The notes under the pieces: model-generated
The model's input: the letters and a program-made list of their open reading frames with translations, nothing else
The model's database searches: none
Told to the model about the DNA's origin: nothing
Source: Kiritimatiellia bacterium
GTDB taxonomy: Bacteria > Verrucomicrobiota > Kiritimatiellia > JAAZAB01
DNA: 64,000 bases
NCBI GenBank assembly: GCA_028718125.1
Contig: JAQUMN010000019.1
Location: 1 to 64,000, forward strand
Direction: 5' to 3'
Shown here: piece after piece, positions 57,061-64,000 of the stretch
Layout of the letters: every line of letters begins with the position of its first letter
Position numbering within the stretch: position 1 is the stretch's first letter
Translations under genes and position numbers: made by a program

Positions 57061-57407
57061 ATGAATCGGACGTGGATATGGTTGATACTTGGCGGCACTG
57101 CCATGGGATGGTTGATGTGTGCGATCGGCCAGCCGCCCCCGCAGGTGGGGATTTTTATTGACAGACGCTCCGGCGACATGACGGGCATATCGTCAACCCT
57201 GCACTGGAATGTGTGAAACCGTTCCAGGTCACCGTAACGCTGCCGGCGCCTTCCGCGGAGAAGGTGAAAGTCTTCTATCCGGACGGGATGACTGATGTCA
57301 CATTTGAGCGGAACGGTGAAGCGGTGTCGTTCGAAGCACGCCGGTTAACTATCCATGACATGCTGGTGGTGGAATGGCTGCCTAATGAGACGACTATGCG
57401 GCAATGA
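57061..57407 (+). pseudogene. Deletion remnant of a GATase/glycosidase-like secreted protein
   Basis: The start encodes a signal peptide and the beginning of a GATase-like domain (PPQVGIFIDRRSGDMTGI, which matches KPVIGLFKDARSGELAGI of the 1402-residue protein). After about 50 codons the frame ends at TGA. A shifted frame continues directly with the C-terminal beta domain (CVKPFQVTVTLPAPSAEKVK then FYPDGMTDVTFE ... HDMLVVEWLP), which matches the end of the same large protein (HEMLVVE). An internal deletion of more than a thousand codons therefore joined the two ends with a frameshift. Confidence 0.75.
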
Positions 57408-57491
57408 TTCCTTGCCGGCACGCCAAGGCACCTTAAGATTGATCGACCGTATCTATTGCAATGTCAAACTAACGGGAGAAAGGGAAAACCG

Positions 57492-60400
57492 ATGTCAAGA
57501 CGAATATATTGCGCCCTGTTCATTTTCCTTGCCATAGCCACCCATTCCGGCTCGGCCGCGGAAAATCAGATGACCAACGATCCGGCATTGCTCGGACAAT
57601 ATTACCGCATGATCTGCAACCACGGCGCCAAAACCGGCAAGTCGATGGAATACTGGATGGCCGACTATCCCGCAATCCACGAGGCCGGCTGCGATGGAAT
57701 TTACGCCTACTATAACTTGCTTGCGGAAGGCGAGGAGCCGCCGCCTTCCAGGTACATGTCGAGGTCTGTGAAATCCATAGCCCAGCGCCTGGGGATTTCT
57801 CCGCAGGAATATGTGGAACGCAGCATCCGTATGGCGCAAACCAACAACCTCGATGTCTGGATGTGCTATTGGTGGCCGAAAATCAAGCCGATTGACCCGA
57901 ACAACCGCGCCCTCGTCCTGGAAGATATCCGCCGGTACACCCGGCAACTCTCGAATTACCCTCATTTCCGGGGCTTCGCCTATGATGAACCGGCCGCAGG
58001 CAGAAGTTACAGCGCCAGTACCATGTCCGCGTTCAAAGTCTGGCTTCTCCGGAAATATAATCCGGCGCAGTTGCGGGAGCTGGGCCTGGGAGTCCTGACC
58101 AATGCCGCGACAACAATCGTCGGGCCGGCCGAGGAAATCACGGTGGCCGAACACCCCGTCCTGCTTGAACATTACCAGCGTTACCTTAAGCAATGGCTTG
58201 ACCGGGAAACAGTGGCGAACGGGGAAACCGGCAAACACAAGGAACAGCCGATTTCAAGCGAGTCGTTCCGGGAATGGCTCATGGAGGAGTTTTCCAGCGA
58301 GGAGCTGCTGGGAATGAAGCTGGAGGCTGTCTTGCGAGAGGACACGAAGTTCATCCTGCCGAAGCGGGGCGAGAGCGCGCCGACGCCGGAACCCAAGCCG
58401 GGCCAGGGCCTGGACACGATACTGGATGAATTAGCGCAGCCGGAAGCTCCGCGAAAGAAAGTTGAACCGCCGAAGCGGCAGGTGCTTGTCATACCGGCAA
58501 ATTATGAAAAAAACCCCGTCCTCTACATGGAATACGAGGAGTTCTGCTGGTTCCAGTTTAACTCGCTGCTGGCCGGGATGGAGGCGGCCACGCGGGAAAT
58601 CAGGCCGGACGCGATCACATTTCCGGTCTTCTCGTTCATGAGCTTGATGCACATGCCGTTGCGCTCGTCCCTGGCGCACGCAGGGCGCACCTGCGGCGCG
58701 ATCAGTTGCGATCCCTACTGGGACGGCGCCCAGGAAACAGGTTTCTGGGCCAAGATCATGCGCGCCCAGGCGCGCGGGCCTTCGTTTTTGACGATTGCGT
58801 CCGGAAAATACAGCCGCGGCCCCAACCGCTTCGCGCGCGATCTTGCGACCGGACTGGTTCATTCGCCCGCGATCAACATCTGGGCCTGGGATTACGCTCG
58901 GAAATTCCCGGCCGAGTATACCAAGGATATGGGCAAAGCTCGCCCTGTGCCGGGCAATTATGAAGTTATGGTCAAAATCTTCGAACGCATCGAAAAAATC
59001 AGGCCTTACCTCGTACCGTCAAGTTCAACCGCGCGCATCGCGCTGGTCTATTCGGAACGGGAAAGCATGTGGGACCAGGGCGGCTTGGTGGCTTGGCCGC
59101 GCCAGCATGGATTCGTGGCCAATTGCTACGGCTTGCATTGCGCCTTCGCCCAGATGGGACTGCAATACGAGCCGATTTTTGAGGAGTTACTTGATCGCGC
59201 GGAGTTGGATCGCTATGAGGTCGTGATTCTGCCGTGCATTTCTTATTTGCGCCCCGAATCGCAGGCGGCGATCGAGGGCTGGGTCAAGGCGGGCGGGACG
59301 TTGATCGCCATGGGCGCCATCGGCATCAAGGATGCCTGGGGACGGCCGACCGGGAAACCTTCCTCGATCGCAAATTTGACGGGCGCAAATTGTACGCCAA
59401 TCAAGGAAATGGACTCGTTGGCCTTGAAGGACAACTCATCATCCGCAGTCAGCGCCCGTTATAACAGGATGTTGACGGAGTTCAAACTGGAGCCTTCCAC
59501 GGCCCAGCCGGCAGGATTCTGGAATGACGGGAGCGTCGCCATCACCCGTAACCCGGTCGGCCGGGGAACGGTCGTTGCCTTGGGCGCGGACAAGTTCGGC
59601 TGTTGTTACCTCGGGTGGGGCGGCGGCAGGCGTTTCCCAATCCACAAGGATTTCTTCCCCGGTGTCCTGGACTTGTTGAAACAGGTTATCCTGAGCGGTT
59701 CGGAGGAACGCCAGGCCGCCTGGCCTTTGCAGGCAGTCAACGTCCCCCCGGATGTCGAAGTGACCGTGCGCAGCCAACCCGGGCGCTATGTGGTGCATCT
59801 ACTCAATTACGCCGCCGAGCCGGAATGCGTCACCAATGCGCGGGTTGAGTTACGCTTGCCGCCCGATGCCGGGCCTTCGCCGGCGGTGTTTTATCCCGCC
59901 GACCTTAGCAGGGCCGAACATGCAGTCACCGGCAGCCTGGTGCGGGTGTCAGTGCGCGACTTCGACGTACATGAAGCGTTCGTGCTCCAATATGACGGAC
60001 GGACTCCGAAAACGAAGCCGGCCAAAGCGGGCGCGATGATTCTGCCGGTCCTGCCGCCGGCGAAAGACCGCACGATCGCCTATTTCGGCGAATATCCGGG
60101 CGCGTCCGTGGCCCGCGAATTGGACATCCGTGTGCGGGAATATCCCGTGACTTTTCTGGACCGGCCCATAGATTTCGATTCGTTCTCCAGACGTCACTTC
60201 ATGATCGCCTGCAACCTGATGAGCCTGAGCCGGACGCAACTGGAGCACCTGACGAAGTATGTTCAGGCAGGCGGGATATTGCAACTCTTTGAAATATCCG
60301 GGTTTTCCGAAGACATCAACGGCAACTACGGCAGGGATCGCATGACGGAAGGCAAGTTTTTCAAGGAGTTGACCGGCGGCGCCGAACAATCTCAAAAGAA

Positions 60401-60797
60401 TGTGAGGCGCCGCTGTTATTATACTAATCGCGTTCGATTGATTGGCCGGCATCCCATTTTGAAAAGCTTGAGCGTCAACCAATGGTTCGATTTCAGTCCG
60501 GGTGGCGACAGTCCCAGTGCGCGCGGCCAATTCAATTCTAGTTTTTTTGATCCTGTCCCGTCGGAAGATGTCTTTATCGAAGCCGACCTCTACAAATACG
60601 GGGAGGGTAATGAATATGAACTGCCCGGCAAACCTTATGAAATCAAGCCGGTTGTCTTGCTGCATGCTTTTGGCAAGGGCTGGGTCTTGTGGGATACGAC
60701 TTATGCCTCGGTCACGGCTTCCGGCGCGCATCATCCTGAAATGAAGAAGCTGGCCGTGAATTTTCTACTTTGGGCCCGGGATTTCTCCCCGCGTTAA
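57492..60797 (+). CDS. Secreted glycosidase-like barrel protein with two GATase-like domains
   Basis: The 1101-residue protein (ATG 57492, upstream GGGAGAAAGGG) has a signal peptide (about 1-23) and a TIM-barrel-like domain (about 30-460) with HFRGFAYDEPAAGRSY, a possible acidic active-site region. A Pro/Glu/Lys-rich insertion lies at about 300-340. A GATase/trimerisation-like domain (about 520-730), a beta domain (to about 830, DVEVTVRSQPGRYVVHLLNYAAEP) and a second GATase-like C-terminal domain (about 860-1101, GEYPGASVARELDIRVREYPV) follow. It is related to the 1402-residue protein in its middle and beta parts but lacks the HEAT block. It is probably a periplasmic or extracellular glycosidase of a family I cannot name. 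Confidence 0.7.
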   Translation: MSRRIYCALFIFLAIATHSGSAAENQMTNDPALLGQYYRMICNHGAKTGKSMEYWMADYPAIHEAGCDGIYAYYNLLAEGEEPPPSRYMSRSVKSIAQRLGISPQEYVERSIRMAQTNNLDVWMCYWWPKIKPIDPNNRALVLEDIRRYTRQLSNYPHFRGFAYDEPAAGRSYSASTMSAFKVWLLRKYNPAQLRELGLGVLTNAATTIVGPAEEITVAEHPVLLEHYQRYLKQWLDRETVANGETGKHKEQPISSESFREWLMEEFSSEELLGMKLEAVLREDTKFILPKRGESAPTPEPKPGQGLDTILDELAQPEAPRKKVEPPKRQVLVIPANYEKNPVLYMEYEEFCWFQFNSLLAGMEAATREIRPDAITFPVFSFMSLMHMPLRSSLAHAGRTCGAISCDPYWDGAQETGFWAKIMRAQARGPSFLTIASGKYSRGPNRFARDLATGLVHSPAINIWAWDYARKFPAEYTKDMGKARPVPGNYEVMVKIFERIEKIRPYLVPSSSTARIALVYSERESMWDQGGLVAWPRQHGFVANCYGLHCAFAQMGLQYEPIFEELLDRAELDRYEVVILPCISYLRPESQAAIEGWVKAGGTLIAMGAIGIKDAWGRPTGKPSSIANLTGANCTPIKEMDSLALKDNSSSAVSARYNRMLTEFKLEPSTAQPAGFWNDGSVAITRNPVGRGTVVALGADKFGCCYLGWGGGRRFPIHKDFFPGVLDLLKQVILSGSEERQAAWPLQAVNVPPDVEVTVRSQPGRYVVHLLNYAAEPECVTNARVELRLPPDAGPSPAVFYPADLSRAEHAVTGSLVRVSVRDFDVHEAFVLQYDGRTPKTKPAKAGAMILPVLPPAKDRTIAYFGEYPGASVARELDIRVREYPVTFLDRPIDFDSFSRRHFMIACNLMSLSRTQLEHLTKYVQAGGILQLFEISGFSEDINGNYGRDRMTEGKFFKELTGGAEQSQKNVRRRCYYTNRVRLIGRHPILKSLSVNQWFDFSPGGDSPSARGQFNSSFFDPVPSEDVFIEADLYKYGEGNEYELPGKPYEIKPVVLLHAFGKGWVLWDTTYASVTASGAHHPEMKKLAVNFLLWARDFSPR

Positions 60798-60853
60798 CCG
60801 GCGCGGACGGAATCTTCCTGCTTTTATTTTTTTCGCCATAGGCGGCAACCCAC

Positions 60854-60876
60854 GGCTGCGTCAAGAATGGTCTCGC
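60854..60876 (+). repeat. Fragment of family D repeat
   Basis: GGCTGCGTCAAGAATGGTCT followed by CGC matches the first 23 bases of the long-form copies, after which similarity stops. It lies between the 1101-residue gene and the aminopeptidase. Confidence 0.6.
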
Positions 60877-60936
60877 TTGTTGAGCAGCCGGGAAAACCTG
60901 TGGTTCGGCATTATCTCTGGACGACGTATGTTCATT

Positions 60937-60953
60937 CCGGTAGATTCTACCGG
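60937..60953. promoter_or_regulatory. Perfect 17-base palindrome upstream of the M55 peptidase
   Basis: CCGGTAGATTCTACCGG is symmetrical around one central base and lies 74 bases before the ATG. An operator is plausible, since dimeric regulators bind such sites, but no second copy was found in the window. Confidence 0.35.
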
Positions 60954-61026
60954 CAGTTGGAAATCAGGAGCTGGCTTTCGTTTGTAACCCAATCAACGGA
61001 AGAGGGTGAGTGACCGGAGGTCAATC

Positions 61027-61890
61027 ATGCGGATTTACATTGTGACCGACTTGGAAGGCGTTGCCGGCATATTGGATAGTGAAAACTGGTGCCTGTGGGA
61101 GAGCCGCTATTATGAGGCAGGCAAGGAATTGCTGACCCGCGAAGTTAATGCCGCCATTGAAGGATTTATGTCCGCCGGCGCCACCGAGTTTCTCGTGGTC
61201 GATGGCCATGGATTTGGGGCCATCAATCCGGCATTGCTCCATCCCGCCGCTGAGTTGGCGCGCAACTGGCCCGCGGGCAAAGCTTATCCGTTTTCCCTGG
61301 ACGACGGCCATTTCGATTATGCCGCATGGATTGGCCAACACCCGAAGGCGGGCACCATCCGCGGGCATTTGTGCCATACCGGGAACATGGGCGTGCGCGA
61401 CCTGTGTATCAACGGGATTTCGATGGGCGAATTCGGGGAGATCGCGCTGTGTGCCAGCGAGCTGGGAGTGCGCTCGATTTTTGCATCCGGCTGTAAAGCC
61501 TTCACCGAGGAAGCAAAAACGTTTGTGCCGGGGATCGAAACCGTGGTGGTCAAACGCGGAACCCAGACTGATCCAGGCCATCATTTGATCGCGGAGGCTT
61601 ATCGCAGGCATAATACCGCCGCCATTCATCTTCAGCCGGATGAAGCGCGCCGCCGCATCCAGGCAGGCGCCCGACAAGCCCTGCTGAGGGCCGGCAAAGA
61701 ATCGTTCGGCCTGGTCACGATGAAGCCGCCCTATGATCTGGTCAGCATCCTGCGCGCCACGGAAACCTTGCCTCCGCGCACTTCCCGCGCCCACCACGAC
61801 AAAAGCGTGATCGCCCTGCTGAACATGTCCCGAACAGTTACGCCATTGAATCCGGCCGAAGCCCCGGAACGCGCAGGCAAATTGTGCTGA
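61027..61890 (+). CDS. M55 family D-aminopeptidase (DppA-like)
   Basis: M55 peptidases are zinc-dependent D-aminopeptidases acting on D-Ala peptides from peptidoglycan turnover; decameric B. subtilis DppA is the model. The 287-residue protein shows IYIVTDLEGVAGI (Asp and Glu ligands), VVDGHGFGAINP, GHLCHTGNMGVRD (His ligand), NGISMGEFGEIALCASELGV (substrate site), and GIETVVVKRGTQTD. I start at ATG 61027, preceded by CCGGAGGTC. It is the last rightward gene of the island and need not be functionally part of it. The C-terminal tail (AEAPERAGKLC) is unremarkable. Confidence 0.9.
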   Translation: MRIYIVTDLEGVAGILDSENWCLWESRYYEAGKELLTREVNAAIEGFMSAGATEFLVVDGHGFGAINPALLHPAAELARNWPAGKAYPFSLDDGHFDYAAWIGQHPKAGTIRGHLCHTGNMGVRDLCINGISMGEFGEIALCASELGVRSIFASGCKAFTEEAKTFVPGIETVVVKRGTQTDPGHHLIAEAYRRHNTAAIHLQPDEARRRIQAGARQALLRAGKESFGLVTMKPPYDLVSILRATETLPPRTSRAHHDKSVIALLNMSRTVTPLNPAEAPERAGKLC

Positions 61891-61904
61891 CGCGACAAAG
61901 CGCG
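61891..61904. repeat. 14-base repeat CGCGACAAAGCGCG, copy 2
   Basis: It is identical to 49198-49211. Here it is followed by TCGC, giving a GCGAC...GTCGC hairpin directly after the M55 peptidase stop. Confidence 0.5.
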
Positions 61905-61947
61905 TCGCTCAACTGAACTCCGTCCCGAAGCCCTGGAGGCAGAATAA

Positions 61948-61999
61948 GCGGCTACGCCTGCTTTTTTTACCGGATAGACACGGCCTTCGATTGTTTCGC
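61948..61999 (-). repeat. Direct-repeat copy of the ileS 3' end
   Basis: The plus-strand sequence starts GCGGCTACGC and ends GGCCTTCGATTGTTTCGC. It aligns with 62624-62686, the end of ileS, with one gap of about 10 bases. On the minus strand it would encode ETIEGRVYPVKKAG, compared with ETIEGRAFRVSIRK in ileS. It lies on the other side of the protease-like pseudogene. Confidence 0.6.
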
Positions 62000-62006
62000 C
62001 CGTCCC

Positions 62007-62570
62007 CTATTCCACCATCGGCTGGTACTCGGGGCCACCGTAACCACCGAAGAGAATCGCATAACCCTGGGACGAAAGATAAATCTGCCACAGGCCGTCG
62101 GTATGATACACGGCCGGGTCCGCCAAGCCGGCGGCGGCGATCGGCCCGAAAATCCAGCAACTGCCGCAGAGTCCCTGGTCGCGGATCGGGCCGATGTAGC
62201 TATGGCCGCTGAGATTGGTGATGGTGTATGCGGACGGCAGGATATCGTCCGACATAACCTTGATCCCGGCGGTCGGGACGGACGACGGTTCTTCCAGCAG
62301 CCTGCCGCCCAATAATGACCGACGCTCTCAAGGCGTCATCTTCGAGAACCGGTTGGTGTTGACGGTGAAATTGTAGCCATTGTGCGCGATCTTGGCCCGG
62401 ACCTCTTCCAGCGTGTCGTTCTCCGCAAACGGAATAATATCCGCGACCATCGCGGGGAGGCACCCCAGAAGAAACAACGCAACCACCCAGCCGCGACCGC
62501 CGCTGTCGCGCTCGCACCATGGCAGCCATTTTCTCATGACCTGATCTCGCGCCGCGTTCATGCTTCTCAC
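62007..62570 (-). pseudogene. Mosaic pseudogene: papain-like protease start joined to an FG-GAP-type repeat
   Basis: The frame begins with a signal peptide (GWVVALFLLGCLPAMVA) and a propeptide-like segment (YNFTVNTNRFSKMTP, compare the papain propeptide NxF...MT). It then meets an in-frame TGA at 62330-62328 and continues in the same frame to the C1A active-site motif PIRDQGLCGSCWIFG. A few residues later the sequence changes to GLADPAVYHTDGLWQIYLSS, the pattern of FG-GAP/VCBS-type repeats, and ends at TAG. The catalytic His and Asn are missing. It is broken by a stop and probably assembled by deletion from two genes. Confidence 0.7.
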
Positions 62571-62623
62571 CCATGCATGCGGCCCGGCGACAATTCGTCC
62601 CCAAATTCGAAAGGCCGGGAGAG

Positions 62624-62686
62624 GCGGCTACGCTTGCGTCATTTTCCGAATCGACACGCGAAAGGCGCGGCCTTCGATCGTTTCGC
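62624..62686 (-). repeat. ileS 3' end, parent copy of the direct repeat
   Basis: This segment covers the last codons of ileS and matches 61948-61999. The two direct repeats bracket the mosaic pseudogene in the same orientation. Confidence 0.6.
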
Positions 62687-64000
62687 GCGCGGTGGCGTCG
62701 GCCTCGGCTTCGCTTAATTCGACCGATACGGCCAACGCCAATTGCTGAAGATGTCCACGCCAGGCAGGATCCAGTTCTCCCTCGAGGGTCATCTCGATCC
62801 GATCGCTCACGGCATATCCGGCGGTCTTGCGCAAGTCCTGGATAATCCGGTTCAGCTCGTTGGCCACGCCTTCTTCGCGCAAGGCTGGCGTCAGGGTCTT
62901 ATCCAGGGCCAGCAGGACACCTTTGTCGCCCATCACATCCATGCCGTCCTTGCCCTGGTAGCTGAGTTCGATATCCTGCCGGTCAACGGTCCATTCTTTC
63001 TGTCCTTCGAAAACGATAATCTTGTCGCCCTCTTCCCGAACCTGACCCGCCTTGGCCGCCTTGATGATCGCCTGCACCTCGCGCCCCCACTTGGGTCCCA
63101 GTACGCGCGCATTGGGCGTGGCCCGCAGGGTTGCCACCGCACCGGGATCGGCCAGGAGGGTGACGGTTTTCACGTTCAATTCGTTACGGATAATGTCCAG
63201 CTGCCTGGCTACCACCCCGGAATCCACCGAACTGGGCAAGGCCACCTGGATGCCGGGCAAGGGCTGGCGAACGCGGAGTCCGGCCTTCTGCCGCAGGGCC
63301 AATCCCAGAGTGACGATCGTCTGCGCCACGGCGGTTTCCTCGATCAACGCCTCGTTCCGGTATGTATCCGGCACATCCGGCCACGTCGCCATATGCACGG
63401 AGTCTTCGCCGGTCAACTGGCGGTAGAGGTAATCGGCCACGAACGGCGCCGAAGGCGCCAGCAGTTTCAGCAGGGTCACGAGCGCATAATACAGCGTGTC
63501 ATAGGCCTGACGCTTGTCGGGGGTCAGTCCGCCGCCCCAGAACCGGGCGCGCGACTGGCGGATGTACCAGTTGGTCAGGTCCTCGATGAACGCCGTCACC
63601 GGCGTCAGGCTGCGGTTTAGATAAAAGGTCTTGAAGGCTTCGCCCACTTCATGCTCCGCGCGGTAGAGCTTGGCCAGGATCCAACGGTCGAGCGCATGCG
63701 TGGATTCCGGCTGCCGCGCGGGATCGCCGGCGTAGGAGTCCACATTGGCATAGGTGACAAAAAACGAAAAAGCGTTCCAGAGCGGCAGGAGCACTTGCTT
63801 GATCTGGTCGTGCACGCCGGCATTCTTGAAATTCAAATCTTCCATGACCACCGCCGAGGAACCCAGCAAGTAAAGACGCAGGGCGTCCGCGCCGTAGCGG
63901 TCCATCAATTCCATGGGGTCCGTGAAATTCTTTTTCGACTTGGAAATCTTGCCGCCATCCTCCGCCAGCAGTGTGCCATGCACCAGGCAATTCTTGAACG
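62628..64000 (-). CDS. ileS: Isoleucyl-tRNA synthetase, C-terminal part (truncated by window)
   Basis: IleRS charges tRNA-Ile. About 457 residues are present; the 5' part lies beyond the window. The KMSKS loop reads GGKISKSKKN. Next come DPMELMDRYGADALRLYLLGSSAVVMEDLNF and VLLPLWNAFSFFVTYANVD, then the helical anticodon domain (TNWYIRQSRARFWGG) and a C-terminal region without any Cys-rich zinc ribbon. This pattern fits the eukaryote-like type 2 IleRS rather than the common type 1. Type 2 enzymes are known for intrinsic mupirocin resistance. The very end (RETIEGRAFRVSIRKMTQA) is duplicated beyond the neighbouring pseudogene. Confidence 0.93.
   Translation of the reverse strand, partial: FKNCLVHGTLLAEDGGKISKSKKNFTDPMELMDRYGADALRLYLLGSSAVVMEDLNFKNAGVHDQIKQVLLPLWNAFSFFVTYANVDSYAGDPARQPESTHALDRWILAKLYRAEHEVGEAFKTFYLNRSLTPVTAFIEDLTNWYIRQSRARFWGGGLTPDKRQAYDTLYYALVTLLKLLAPSAPFVADYLYRQLTGEDSVHMATWPDVPDTYRNEALIEETAVAQTIVTLGLALRQKAGLRVRQPLPGIQVALPSSVDSGVVARQLDIIRNELNVKTVTLLADPGAVATLRATPNARVLGPKWGREVQAIIKAAKAGQVREEGDKIIVFEGQKEWTVDRQDIELSYQGKDGMDVMGDKGVLLALDKTLTPALREEGVANELNRIIQDLRKTAGYAVSDRIEMTLEGELDPAWRGHLQQLALAVSVELSEAEADATARETIEGRAFRVSIRKMTQA

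Noticed and set aside
62328-62330. Recoded TGA (selenocysteine or tryptophan) in the protease-like gene
   Set aside because: Many genes in the window use TGA as a normal stop, no selenocysteine hairpin is evident, and the rest of the gene is broken as well.
1-64000. tRNA, rRNA, insertion sequence or prophage
   Set aside because: No cloverleaf-like segment, conserved rRNA stretch, transposase, integrase or phage structural gene was seen on either strand.

Overview
The window looks like a chromosomal segment from an anaerobic, Gram-negative member of the PVC superphylum. Kiritimatiellota, Lentisphaerota or another Verrucomicrobia-related lineage is my inference, not a search result. Supporting signs are lpxA (an outer membrane), lgt and lspA with secreted lipobox proteins, ThiH rather than an oxygen-using thiamine enzyme, many secreted carbohydrate-active proteins, a choice-of-anchor-Q type beta-helix protein, and many small intergenic palindromic repeats. 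GC is moderately high. I see no rRNA, tRNA, CRISPR array, transposase or phage gene.

Layout. 0-3.6 kb: a CorA-like transporter, an unrecognised membrane protein and a D-lyxose isomerase-like cupin. 3.6-8.5 kb: thiH and thiE converging on an oxidoreductase and an esterase-like hydrolase. 8.5-12.4 kb: a coupled pair of membrane-anchored SPFH (band 7) proteins with tandem N-terminal repeats, divergent from a lytic transglycosylase. 12.5-15.9 kb: a tight three-gene operon (DegT aminotransferase, ceramidase-like hydrolase, TIM-barrel isomerase). 16-21 kb: trxB and an MsbA-type ABC exporter, divergent from an envelope-stress module (Spy-like protein, ECF sigma factor, small membrane protein, second Spy-like protein). 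21-25 kb: two orphan type II pseudopilins, a bactofilin-like membrane protein and an MFS transporter. 25-33.6 kb: housekeeping genes (M20 peptidase, lgt, a pseudouridine synthase, cardiolipin synthase, lpxA, miaA, lspA, dksA-like).

33.7-61.9 kb is a polysaccharide or glycoside utilisation island centred on an AraC-type regulator at 46 kb. The leftward arm carries an SGNH hydrolase (ATGA-coupled to araC), a beta-helix protein, a 1402-residue GATase/HEAT/glycosidase-like fusion, two probable lipoproteins, a TolB-like propeller and a GH2 enzyme. The rightward arm carries a glycine-rich duplicated surface protein, a GH95-like enzyme, an aldo/keto reductase, three large barrel-plus-GATase proteins, a deletion remnant of a fourth, and an M55 aminopeptidase. 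61.9-64 kb holds a mosaic papain/FG-GAP pseudogene bracketed by two copies of the ileS 3' end, then a type-2-like ileS running off the window.

The most unusual content is the SPFH pair with vault-like repeats, the architectures of the glycosidase-like proteins, and a set of palindromic repeats. These nest inside one another at 28.4-28.7 kb and in several places supply the first or last codons of neighbouring genes.
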